Source: Buxus sempervirens
Lineage: Eukaryota > Streptophyta > Magnoliopsida > Buxales > Buxaceae
Reading direction: 5' to 3'
NCBI GenBank assembly: GCA_947561395.2
Contig: OX387192.1
Span: 6,112,221-6,176,220, forward strand
DNA length: 64,000 bases
Part shown: piece after piece, positions 49,722-60,253 of the stretch
Numbering within the stretch: the stretch's first letter is position 1
Layout of the letters: each line of letters begins with the position of its first letter
The notes under the pieces: generated by a model
What the model saw: only the letters and a program-made list of their open reading frames with translations
Database searches by the model: none
Told to the model about the DNA's origin: nothing
Translations under genes and position numbers: made by a program

Positions 49722-52453
49722 ATGTCGACCCAAAAGGAGAACGGTGAAGAGAATGTTGAGTTGGTTATGTCGACCCAAAATGAGAACGGTGAAGAGAATG
49801 TTGAGTTGGTAGTTATACCTAATGTTGACCTGCAGTATGTTCCTACCATTGGGAAAGAGTTCGTTTCACCTGAGGAGGCATATGATTTTTATAATGCATA
49901 TGGTAGGGTTGCAGGGTTTAGTATACGGAGAAGCTTTTCTAAAAAGGATAGTGGTGGTGTGATAATGAGTAAATCATTTTGTTGTTCAAAAGAAGGATTT
50001 AGGGTTGAGGCATCTTCCATTCGGACTAGGCCGATTGCACACACGAGGTGTGGATGCAAGGCTTTTATGACAGTCCGATTGAATCTTGACGGGAAGTACT
50101 TTATTTCGGCTTTAAATGAGAGCCATAACCATGAAATGCTTCCGTCCAACATGAGTCATTGGTTGAGGTCATAAAGAAGAATTACCCCTGCCCAGGCAGC
50201 TCAAATTGAGACTGCTGAAGGTGCTGGATTGACGCCAAGAGCTGGTATGGAAGTTTTGAGTACACAAGCTGGCGGAATTGAAAATGTTGGATTTGTGCGT
50301 GAAGACTACAGGAACTACTTATGTACAAAGAATAAGATACGGATGTAGAAGGAAGATAGTGGTGCACTTGCTGCTTATTTTCAGAAGAAGCTTTGTGAGG
50401 ATAGGGCATTTTTCCATGCTATTGATATGGATGAAGATGACATGATCACGAATATATTTTGGGCAGACGGTCAAATGGTTACAGATAATCGTTATTTCGG
50501 AGATGTTGAAAGTTTTGATACGACATTCAAGACAAATACTGAAAATCGGCCACTTGCACTTTTCGTAGGATTAAATCATCATAGGCAAACAGTTGTTTTT
50601 GGTGTTGCCCTCCTTTATGAAGAGAGCAGTGATGCATTTTCCTGGTTGTTCAAGACTTTTGTCAACTGCATGCATGGAAAAGAGCCACAAACAATTATAA
50701 CAGATCAAAATTAGGCAATGGCAAAATCCATTAATTCCGTGTTGCCTCGAACAATTCACCGGAATTGCATTTGGCATTTGTATCAAAATGCCGCAAAGCA
50801 TCTCGGTTCTCTATTTCACTCTTGTAAGGGTTTTGCTGAAGCTTTTAAGCACTGTATATACAAGTGTGAAAACGATTCCGAGTTTGAAGAGGCATGGCGT
50901 GACATGATTGATAGGTTTAGCCTTTCTGATAATGCGTTGTTGGAAGCAAAGTATAAGGAAAGGGAGAAGTGGTCACTAGCGTATGGTCGAAATTATTTCT
51001 GTGCTGATATGCTTAGTACTCAGGTATCAGAGAGCATGGATGCCTCAATAAAAAATGCCTTGAACAGACAAAAAAGTATGGTGCAACTTCTAACCCAGAT
51101 TGATGTTGTGGCGAGGCATCGATATAGTGAGTTGGCAAGTGATAGCAACATGCTGTTGAAGAGAAAAGAAGCAGATCTAATACAACCACTCTTTAAACAT
51201 GCATGCAAGGTGTACACTCCTACAATATACGACCGGCTTGAGAAGGAAGCAATAGGCATTTGGTCATTCAAGATTCTAGACTCTTCAAAAAACGGGGATG
51301 TTGAGATATTTAAGATTGTTAATAAGGGTGAAAGCATCCAGGAGGAGCACACAGTGACATATAACAGTGTAGATAGAGATGTGCAATGTAGTTGTAAAAA
51401 GTTTGAGTTTGCGGGTATCTTGTGCAGGCACATCTTCTTGATTTATTTTTTTAAGGATGTTACTAAGATCCTAGATAAGTACATCCTAAAAAGGTGGAGA
51501 AGAGATGCTAAAGATGGATTACAATGCACTATGTCACGTGGGTCACCAAGTGTAAGTAGTGAGACGGGTAAGATATCGAATCGATATTCTTATGTTTGTT
51601 CTACTTTGGTTCAAATAGCCTCTAAGTCAGCTACCTGTCAAAAAGCAACCGATTATGTTATTGATATGGCAACAAAGATGAATCAGGAGGTTGAAAATAT
51701 TGTGAAACAGACTGTTTTTCAAGAGCTTCTGAAGGACAACAACGCTTTGGGCAGCAATGTATCATTTGAAAATGAGCAAAATTCTTATGTGGGTGGAAGA
51801 CTTGTCAGTGAGGACCATATGAATTCTATAGATATTAATGTAGTTGAGGAAGACCTTGGTGGGGAACAACATTGGTGGGGAACAACATCTTGATGCAAGT
51901 ACGGGAACTAATCCGTTAGTTGCCATTTCACAAAAGCGCATTGAAAATGCAAAAGGTGTCAAGGTAAAGGAAAAAGCCAAACGTGGTGGTATGAGTCTTC
52001 ATAGGAAGGTGGATGCATTAACTCAAGCAACGAGGAAAAAAAGGCGCAAAGCACAAAACAATGAGTGTGGTGGTGCTGAGCACGTGGTGCCACCTACCCA
52101 AAGATCAATGATAGTGCTTCCTCCATCAGCTGAATCTTCTAAGTTTTCGTATCCTCATGTTCAAATGGTGTGTCTACTAATCTAGTCAATATCTCCCTTT
52201 TTTAAAATTGAACTTTTTCCTCCTCCACCTTCCCCCCCCCCCCCCCCCCAAATTTCAATACATAATTGCTAACTTCCCTTTTTTTTATACACAGATGCCT
52301 GCACACTTTTTGCATCCTTTCCTATACAGTACAAATTCACCCATGGGATCATATCAGCAATTGAGCGATGGTCGATCTAGCATGATGCAGATGCTACAAG
52401 AAGCAGAGATGTCTAGCCAACCTTCACCCCGTTCTCCCAGGCGAACTTTGTAA
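49722..52453 (+). pseudogene. FAR1/FRS-like MULE transposase, inactivated
   Basis: From ATG 49722 (two tandem 15-residue copies of MSTQ(K/N)ENGEENVELV) the frame holds a FAR1-type zinc-binding domain (residues ~44-140: EEAYDFYNAYGRVAGFSIRR, GCKAFM, SHNHE). A MULE transposase core follows (~245-345, with SFDTTF and IITDQN aspartates and the FEEAW region), then a SWIM zinc finger (~553, CSCKKF...GILCRH). Exon 1 ends at 52167 with a GT donor, and exon 2 is 52295-52453. In-frame stops are TAA 50172, TAG 50346 and TAG 50712, each one C-to-T step from a Gln codon. An exact 16-bp tandem duplication (51856-51887) shifts the frame near the end. Without these the gene would be about 862 codons, usual for FRS/Jittery-type transposases, which cut and join DNA at the TIRs. 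An expressed host FRS gene is unlikely, given the TIRs and TSD. Confidence 0.88.
52232..52249. repeat. Poly(C) run
   Basis: 18 consecutive C in the last intron of the transposase gene; length is prone to assembly error. Confidence 0.95.
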
Positions 52454-55332
52454 TGTCGAGAAGGTTAGTGTCCGTACTTGTTGGTATCATGTATGTTCTT
52501 TTTCTTGAAACAATATATTCTTCGTAGTGTAATTTCACAATTCTGGAATGGCCTGTCAGTATTCTTTTAGCTAGCTTCATTTAGCTTGCATGTCAGTCTT
52601 CTTGTTTCAGTGTTCTCCTTTATGTGATTTCATTATAAGAATTTGGAGGACTATTTTCATATTATGGAATTTAAATTGGACTCTTGTGTTTAGTTATGAA
52701 GATCTTTAACAGTACATACAGAGAGCTGGAAGGACCTTTCCAGATTTTGAATTACCATAATCATTTTTCTCTCTTTGAATTATTGATTGCGTTTGTCATA
52801 AGGGGATAATATATCTATACTAACCATTTCCTTACATAGTAATTCATAAGGGTATGCTTTTGACATAATTTATACACAATCACTTGCCTTTGAGGTCCCT
52901 TGATTGATTTCTGTCCACAAAGAGGGGGTTCCACCCCTCTGGCCACTCACTTAACATAAGGTTTACAATACTGAAACCTAGAAGTAACCATGAATCTTTT
53001 GGGTACTATTGGCTTAGATATGCCATGAAAGGTGCTGGAGGTTATTAAAGAGATGTGAGCTTGTGGCTTGCCTTGTTTATTTTTGATCCACTGGTAAAGG
53101 CTCTGCTTCAAATGTTGTATAGATCTAGGAAAAGGGTTCTGCTTACAAGATAGTTCCTTGGTTCTCTGTCAAGTATGCTGCGTGACAATATTTTCGATCA
53201 AGAGATATTCTTGCTTTTCCAGTTAGGAAATTTTTTTTTTAAATTTTGACTTTAATTTGCTCTATTTGTAGTGATTACAAATAGAGCAAATCGTGTCTGG
53301 TGTTGGCAAATCGTGTCTCCTTCTGAGATTTTCTGTAAGTTTTCAAAAATGTCATTATTTTCTCTTATTTCAATTAGATACATTTTGCACTTTCTGAATT
53401 GGTGGTATATTTGGATAACTTCTAAATCCAGTTGATTTTATATTCACCTCCTTAAGTCAACATATTTTTAAATTACAATGAATATGTTTCCTGATGCAGA
53501 AATGTTAAAAAACTTTTTGCCCATGTGACTGATTTTATATTCACCTCCTGGAAAGGCAGTATTGTTAAGCTTTAGAGATTGATTGTATAGTCTGTTCATT
53601 CAAGTTCTACAAAGGTGGAAGTTTAGAGTTTTGGCTGTTTAGGATCAGGCTAAGAGACCCTTGTGTCCATATTCTTTTATTTTTGTCTTGGGGTGGATGC
53701 CCTTTAGACCATGGATACTAGGACATTTCTCACATTGAGTGATTGCGTTATTTTGTCAATGCAGTTATAAAGTGTTTTCTGTAAATACTGATATTCTTGA
53801 TGTAAGTTGTTGGTTCTAATATCTAGCTGAAATTTTCATCATATTTTGTTATCTTAATCCTTTTGATGGTTTTATTTAGAATAAAGTTAAATCATGTCTT
53901 ATTTAAAACTCAATAATGAGATGCAATATTCAGCAGCCTGAGTATTCCCCTAGTCTGATGCTAGTATTTGACCTTGTGCTTTTAACTATGAAGCTATAAT
54001 CTTCCCATACCTCAGGAAGCTGATTTTTGTTGAGAGTTGAATATTGTAATTTTCCAAAGATAAATAGAATGTGCCAAGATGCAATATTGATTATGAACTA
54101 ATTAAACTGGTATTTATTTTTTATATAAAGTGTCATGCTTCAAATAATATTTCAAGCAGTGAGTGTCTTCCACAGTTCAGGCCTCGTTTTAGATGTGCTT
54201 TTGCTAATGGACCAGGTTGAATCATAATGGGTGGTCATACTGATTCATATTATTTAGTAACTTAATTTCGGGATTTCGTGCATGTCTATTCTACTGATCT
54301 ACGTTGGGATGAATCATACTGATTCATATTATTTGTATCTTTTTCAGGTGTTTAGGAGTCCTGTTGCACCTTTTGTTTTTTTCCTGGTCATGTTCTTCCG
54401 AGTGGCCTCAACAAGATCAATAATGGGTGGTCATGTTCTTCCGAGTGGATTGTTTTATGTTTTGGCTTATTTCGGTTGGCTCCTTTTTAATTAGGTTGCA
54501 ACCCAAGTTGGAAGATATCTGGTTACCATGTTTAGCACTGGAGTAATACTTGGCATTGGATTTCAGATGTCAGGTTTGCGAACTTGAAATTCCGTAGGTG
54601 GAAGCTATTTTGATGATGTTGCTACTTTGTCTTTTTTATTTTATTTCAATCTTTCAATTTGATGAAGGTGGAAGCTATTTTGATGATGTTGCGAACTTGT
54701 AATTTTGCATATTGCTAGATGAAATTTAGAAACCAAAAGAATCCTTATCATCCTTCACTCAAGTTATTGAAACACCTGATCTTGTTCTAAAGATTGGTCC
54801 CAAAGATCGTAAGATTTTTGTAGAGCCAGAGAATCTATAATTCTGTATCAGTCTTAAGTGGGGTTAGAAGTGTTTGGCTCAAGATTACTGGTGGGACAGG
54901 AGGCATAGTGCATTCAGAGCACAATTACCTGCCCAAAATTTTGCCAACAGTTGAACCTGAAAACTTGTGACCTCCAAGGGGATTTGAGTCATTTGACACA
55001 ATGTTGGGTCAGCAGGGGATTTGACACCATGTTGGTTCAGGAGGGCTTCCTACATTCAAGATGATTCAAATCATGTCTCCAATGTGTATGAATCGAGGCA
55101 ACAAGCATTGCTGATTTTTTGGTCTTTCTGATTACATTCAATTTTCCAAGAAAACCACCTTATACGCAGTAAAAAGGGATTTAGTTCAATCTGTTTGCTG
55201 CAATTCCACAATACCAGTATCGTTTCTTCCCCCGGGTAAATCACCTACAGGTGATTTAACAACATTCAAAAGAAACTGATATAAAACAAACAAGATAAAC
55301 AAGTACTATGACCTACAATGATGCTTAATGAG
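52454..55332. other. MULE central noncoding region
   Basis: No gene was recognised. It holds a perfect 16-bp hairpin (53255-53270 and 53276-53291, arm ATTTGCTCTATTTGTA, 5-base loop). Short local duplications (GGTGGAAGCTATTTTGATGA at 54598 and 54668; GGGTGGTCAT at 54229 and 54425) also occur. Confidence 0.5.
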
Positions 55333-55916
55333 TGTAACGCCCCAGACCCATAACCAGCAAGATATTGTCCGCTCTGGGCCCACGGGCCCTCACGGATTTG
55401 TTCTCAAGGATAACACGAGAAAACTTCCCAGGGGTCACCCATCCTAGCAGTGCTCTCACCCGAGCACGCTTAACTTTAGGGTTCCCAGGGGATTTAGTCC
55501 CGTGTTGTTCCTTAAAAGGCCTCTTGCTAATTTGGGGGTCTTAAGACTACTTATAGCATCCCCGAGCGTTGTGGGATCCCAACCATATGCACATCCTCGC
55601 CTGGTAGCTCGCCACTGTGGTAGCTCGCCCAGGTCTCTCACCCCGCCCACATCACAGCCGCCCACTCAGACAGCCAGGATGTCACATAGATGCTATAAGT
55701 AGTCTTAAGACCCCTAAATTAGCAAGAGGCCTTTTAAGGAACAACACGGGACTAAATCCCCTGGGAACCCTAAAGTTAAGCGTGCTCGGGTGAGAGCACT
55801 GCTAGGATGGGTGACCCCTGGGAAGTTTTCTCGTGTTATCCTTGAGAACAAATCCGTGAGGGCCCGTGGGCCCAGAGCGGATAATATCTTGCTGGTTATG
55901 GGTCTGGGGCGTTACA
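55333..55916. mobile_element. Palindromic Cassandra-type LTR pair with 5S sequence
   Basis: TSD ATGAG at 55328-55332 and 55917-55921. On the minus strand one full LTR runs TGTGACATCC (55686) to GGGGCGTTACA (55333), 354 bp. A second, 5'-shortened copy (228 bp, 55689-55916) faces it in plus orientation. The two 228-bp arms (55333-55560, 55689-55916) differ at two positions. Each arm contains a 5S rRNA-like segment with the Pol III internal control motifs GTTAAGCGTGCTCGGG and GGATGGGTGACC, the hallmark of Cassandra TRIM elements. No interior or primer site lies between the copies. The near-identity suggests a young fossil. Confidence 0.8.
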
Positions 55917-55921
55917 ATGAG

Positions 55922-56337
55922 GCAAAAACTGAAAAACAACAAAGGCTCTACATCGTCATACCTAAAGTACTGAGCCACATACCTAAAGTATTAGAATAGT
56001 AAAATCCTGAGTTTGGATCATGGTAATAACCATTAGCGTGATTATAGTAATAACCAGTATCATCGTCATACTCCCATCTTGCTATAACTATCAGTTAGAA
56101 CGGTACCACAACTAACAGCAAAGATTCATATAAATAAGATTTATATGCCCAAAAATAGCAAAGATTCATATAAATAAGATTCCTAAAGCCTATTTAGGAA
56201 ATTGCTACCAAACGACATTAGTTAGTGTTCAACAGAAACAGAAATTGTCTTCTAGGAAAAAAAGTGATAAAAAAAACATGCGAAACTCTATTTACAAGAA
56301 CATTCCTAAACCCTAAAGACAAGAAGAATCACTGTTT
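55922..56337. other. MULE noncoding region downstream of GRF gene
   Basis: 3' flank of the minus-strand GRF gene. AGCAAAGATTCATATAAATA is repeated in direct orientation at about 56118 and 56157. Confidence 0.5.
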
Positions 56338-57014
56338 TCATTTGTCATTTAATGACAACCCATCCAATTTGTCTAAAATCTTTCGACCTAAGTTTACAAC
56401 TCTCTTCGACGCTTCAACTTCCACTTCAAGCATTCTTTTTATAGATTCAACGCGTTGGAGGGTTGACATGTCATGGCATTTTGGATCGGCTGGCTTGGCT
56501 GGATCAAGAGTAGCATCTTCAGGATTCTTTTCCACCCAACTAAAATACCCACAACCGTGATCTTCCAATTGTAATACAAGAAATTAAGTATCAATATATC
56601 ACAATATAATAAATATCAAACCACCAATAAGAGTAACAGTAAATACCTTGGATACAGTACATGCATAGAAGCATTGCCCAATTGAACCACGCTTCTTAGA
56701 GGTTAACACTCTGCATGGCCCTCTATTTCAGGGACACATCTTGTACTTGTCAATCCACAAAAAGAAAAAACAGTCCTTACTGTCTTTCTACATCAATATA
56801 TAAATTGTCTTTAGAATCTATATTCGATTAATGAACGCCTTTTTATGACAGACAAAAAGTGTTTAAGCTAGACACATACCCAATATGGGCATCGAAAAAA
56901 ATCCCTGCCGGGATTTTTCTCCGTCTTTGATGTTTTAATCACACAATGGCCTTTTCCACACGGACATAGGATGTTACTGTTTGCTAGCGTTGACGACGAA
57001 GAAGCTTCAGTCAT
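56338..57014 (-). pseudogene. Two-finger GRF zinc-finger gene of the MULE
   Basis: Three exons on the minus strand: 57014-56880, 56787-56647 and 56568-56338 (45, 47 and 77 codons with stop, phase 0 throughout). Finger 1: ILCPCGKGHCVIKTSKTEKN, PGRDFFRCPYW, then KDSKDCFFFLWID. Finger 2: MCP-stop-NRGPCRVLTSKK, GQCFYAC, then HGCGYFSWVEKN. A charged helical tail (QRVESIKRMLEVEVEASKRV) ends in LSLNDK. GRF fingers bind single-stranded nucleic acid. One TGA sits where related fingers have Arg (CGA), and the last acceptor reads TTACAA instead of TTACAG; both are single C/G-to-T/A steps. The gene is convergent with the transposase, like mudrB in MuDR, and may be a helper. A captured host gene is the alternative. 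Confidence 0.78.
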
Positions 57015-58594
57015 TCTTGCTTTCTGTAAGACCTTAAGGAATTACTATTTGCTAAAATCGTTATTATAGTAATTAAAATATGACTACTATATTTTAAAAC
57101 ACCACTTCCAAGTGGAAGAAAACCTAAACCCAAGTGAAAGAAATGTAATGCCGGGTATCTACATTGGGCCAGACCATACTATGCCTATTACATGGACTAA
57201 AAACCCAAATACCCTAAGATCAATGACTCACACCATGAAGTTATGGAAAAGAGTAATGGGGCAAAATTTAACGAGAACAACTTTGAGCATCAAAAAGATA
57301 TTTTCCAAAGTTATACAAAAATCCTTGTTCCAAAGTTATAAGATATTTCATACTAATGCAATATACTAATCATGCTTATAAATATCAAAAAGTGCAGGCA
57401 TTATTAATAATTATATAGTCAAAACAGCCAATATTTTAGCATCATAATTGCAGTCAAATTTTCCATATTTTTATGCAAAGAAAAATTAATTATCAGAATA
57501 TCAATACTAGCGCTCAACACAAAGATATTTCCTATTTCAGTCAATTTATGCTCATATTGCCATGTATCAGTTAATCCAAGGTCATCCTGCTTGGTTACTC
57601 AAATATGCAAGGATTCAGGGGTTTTCATGTTTAATACATATCATTAAAAGTCTTGTGTACGCAAACAACAAATTTATTTGTAGTTGCAAATTTACATAAT
57701 AATTTACTTATAAAAGAAGCATCAGATGAATCTCTAAGAAAAAAAATTGTTCAAATTCAGATACTCGTGTGAGTCACCAGTATGTATTTTAGGAGGATCG
57801 AACAGAATTAAACAAAATCAATTATCTTCTTGTAAATCCAAATTGTGGCATGAGTAGATCCAATTCTATTTGTATCGTATATTGCAGGTTTCATTGTGAA
57901 TTTCTGCAAGTCCTTAATTCCATCTAAGGAAAGATATGATAAAATATCTATAAATTCAATTAAGTAGCAATTAGTAAAGGAGTCCCATCAAATGCATTGA
58001 TATCATTATTACATATATGAAGGAGAGGTAACCAGGGTAACCAATTGGCATAAGACAAAAATGTTTTAGTTAAATTTAGGTTTACGACAGGGATAAGCAA
58101 AGAGTCATTACTTCTTTACATTGATCTTTCTTTTTCCAATGAATAATAAAGGATTGTGTCAAAATTTCAAGAGGAGTATTTACAAGGGCTGGGAAAAGAG
58201 TATAATGACAGAAAAGTAGGAACTATAATATGTACAGAACAATAACAAATATGGAGATGCTATTCAGCTAACATCTCATCTGATGAGGGTCTCCTAAATA
58301 AGACTAGGTCCAGGCATCCTTGTCCTAATATATCCACCAGCCTGCACATTGCTGAATGAGATGTCCAAACAATTATCAATTTTTTTTTCACTGATCCCAT
58401 TCAGTTGTTTCCATCCGTGTTTTTCGTTACCCGTATGTGTTGCAGTGTCTTGATACATAAGAAAGGGGTGGAGCTACTACCTTCAATGTAGGATATCAAG
58501 AAATACAAATTAAATTATTTCCTAAACAATTATCATCTTCAGAAATGGAAAAAGATGCAAGAATCATACCTTCAAATAGTTTGTCCACAAGTTG
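57015..58594. other. MULE noncoding region upstream of GRF gene
   Basis: AT-rich; presumably the GRF promoter and the right subterminal part of the element. No coding sequence was recognised. Confidence 0.45.
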
Positions 58595-58850
58595 AAAAGA
58601 GGAGGAGAAGAGCAAGAGACCTGCTTTCGTGGAGAAGAGCAAGACCTGGTATATGGTTTCTTGGCTTCCGTGGAGAAGAAGAGCAAGACCTGGTATTTTT
58701 GTGCATAAACTCGTGGAGAAGAAGAGCAAGATCTGGTATGGTTTTGTGGAGAAGAAGAGCAAGATCTGGTATGGTTTCGTGAAGAAGAAGAGCAACACCT
58801 GGTATTTTGGCAAATGGTTTCGTGAAGAAGAAGAGCAGGACCTGATTTTT
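58595..58850. repeat. Subterminal minisatellite of the MULE
   Basis: About six tandem units of roughly 35-45 bp with core GAAGAAGAGCAAGACCTGGT, 85-340 bp inside the right TIR. Open frames across it are repeat artefacts. Confidence 0.8.
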
Positions 58851-58933
58851 ACCTCGACTGCCGACTGCGTCTGCTTTTCACCTCGACTGCTGGGCCATTT
58901 TTGAAAACGAATTTTAAAAATTTCAAAAACTTC

Positions 58934-59069
58934 CGTTGATGCACGAGTTTAAGCTCCATTTCCGTTAGTCGCTGGAAGTCGTTATGTTCAAAAGCTAGTG
59001 GACACTTGTCGCAATCGCGGTCGGGCTGCATATTGGTCTGCAGATAAAGGCTGTATAGGATCCCGGTTG
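58934..59069 (-). repeat. MULE right TIR
   Basis: Inverted copy of the left TIR, 128 of 136 positions identical. TSD ATTTCAAAA follows at 59070-59078. Confidence 0.92.
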
Positions 59070-59078
59070 ATTTCAAAA

Positions 59079-60060
59079 GGCATACTCTAGGGATGCTTGG
59101 GGGTACTTTAGTTATACAAGATGGGATACCCTAGTGTGAAGTGGGAGTACCTTAGTGTTATTGAGAGGGTACCTTAGTGTTTCAAGGGATTTACCTTAGT
59201 CGTTCTAAAGGATAAACTTTAGATAAGCTTAGGGGGTGTACCTTAGTTATATTGAGGAGGGGTACTTAGCTATAGAAGGGGTGTACCTTAGTTATATGAG
59301 GAGGTACATTTAAGTAATACAAGGAGGGTGTACCTTAGGTGATATAAAGGATGTACCTTAGGTATATTGGAGGTACTTTAGTGATATAAAGGGGGTACCT
59401 TAGCTGTATAAGGGGTTATACCTTAGGCAAAATAGTGGGGGGTTACCTTACTTATATAGGTGTTACTTTAGTTAGACAAAAGGGGGTACTTTGGCTATAT
59501 AGGGGGTGTACCCTAGGTAAAACAGTGGGGGTACCTTACTTATATGAGAGGAGTACCTCTAGGAAATACAAGGGTGTACCTTAGGTAATGTAAGGGGATA
59601 CCTTAGGTAAACACAGGGGTACTTTAGGCAATCACAAGGGGATACCTTAAGTAAACACAGGGGTACCTTAGGCAATTAAAGTAGGATACCTTAGGTGAAA
59701 CAGTGGGGTACCTTGGGTAATACTTGGGTGTACTTTGGGCATACAATGGATGTACTTTGGATAATACTTGGGTGAACTTTGGGCATACAATGGAGGTACT
59801 TTGGGTAATACTTGGGAGTACTTTGGGCATACAATGGGGGTACATTGGGTAATACTTGAGTGTACTTTGAGCATACATTGGGGGTACCTTAAGTATAGAA
59901 GTAAGGTATCTTGGGTATACTTAAGAGGTTATTTGGGTATTCTTGGGAGACACTTAAGGTACACTTGAGAGGTACCTTGGGCATTCTTAAGAGTTACTTT
60001 ATGTACTCTTAGGGTATAATTTGGGTACACTTGGACTAATTAAAGGGTACCTTAGCCAAT
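59079..60060. repeat. GGTACC minisatellite of the solo LTR
   Basis: Dozens of 15-22-bp units around GGGGTACCTTAGGTAATA. The array continues on the far side of the MULE at about 47100-47206. The inverted counterpart is at 62270-63430. Confidence 0.9.
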
Positions 60061-60253
60061 TGAAATTGAGAAATAACATTAACTAAGCTTACCTTAATAA
60101 CCTTCAATAGAGATCAATTTGATTTCCCCCAAATCCTTAAGCATGATCCACATCCACCTCACCTTCATAATACAAATACTTAATTAGTCTAATAATCACA
60201 CTTTAAGTAATTAAACTTTATAATTAAGGTATAATCCGGGTCGGGGTTTTACA

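Larger units (their letters stand above)
47216..59069 (+). mobile_element. Mutator-like element, 11.85 kb, TSD ATTTCAAAA
   Basis: Terminal inverted repeats of 136 bp (47216-47351 and 58934-59069) start CAAC(T/C)GGGATCCTATACAG and differ at 8 positions. The 9-bp direct duplication ATTTCAAAA lies at 47207-47215 and 59070-59078. Both features are diagnostic of the Mutator superfamily. Contents: noncoding 5' part, FAR1-like transposase gene (plus, 49722-52453), noncoding middle, inserted Cassandra-type palindrome (55333-55916), GRF zinc-finger gene (minus, 56338-57014) and a subterminal minisatellite (58595-58850). Stops in both genes make this copy non-autonomous. It sits in the minisatellite of a solo LTR. 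Confidence 0.93.
44403..60253 (-). mobile_element. Solo LTR (about 4 kb), TSD GAGTG, split by a MULE
   Basis: The minus strand starts TGTAAAACCCCGACCC (60253) and ends GATGCTACA (44403). The 5-bp TSD GAGTG flanks both ends (44398-44402, 60254-60258). Without the MULE it is about 3.99 kb. Order on the minus strand: short unique start, a GGTACC-rich minisatellite (60060 to 59079, resuming 47206 to about 47100), TATAAAAG near 47030, then transcribed LTR sequence with GTGGAATTCCCCATCCAC repeats (45200-45660). No interior sequence is present, so it is a solo LTR fossil. A second copy, plus strand, starts at 62021. Confidence 0.85.

Noticed and set aside
55333-55916. Functional 5S rRNA genes
   Set aside because: Only the 3' two thirds of the 5S sequence is recognisable, it is diverged, and it sits within LTR sequence with TG...CA ends and a TSD.
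56647-56787. UGA read as selenocysteine in place of a zinc-binding Cys of the GRF fingers
   Set aside because: Land plants lack selenocysteine insertion machinery, and neighbouring fingers support Arg (CGA) at this codon, one deamination from TGA.
59624-59968. Tyr/Pro-rich repeat proteins over the minisatellite
   Set aside because: They are translations of the GGTACC tandem repeat in both directions.
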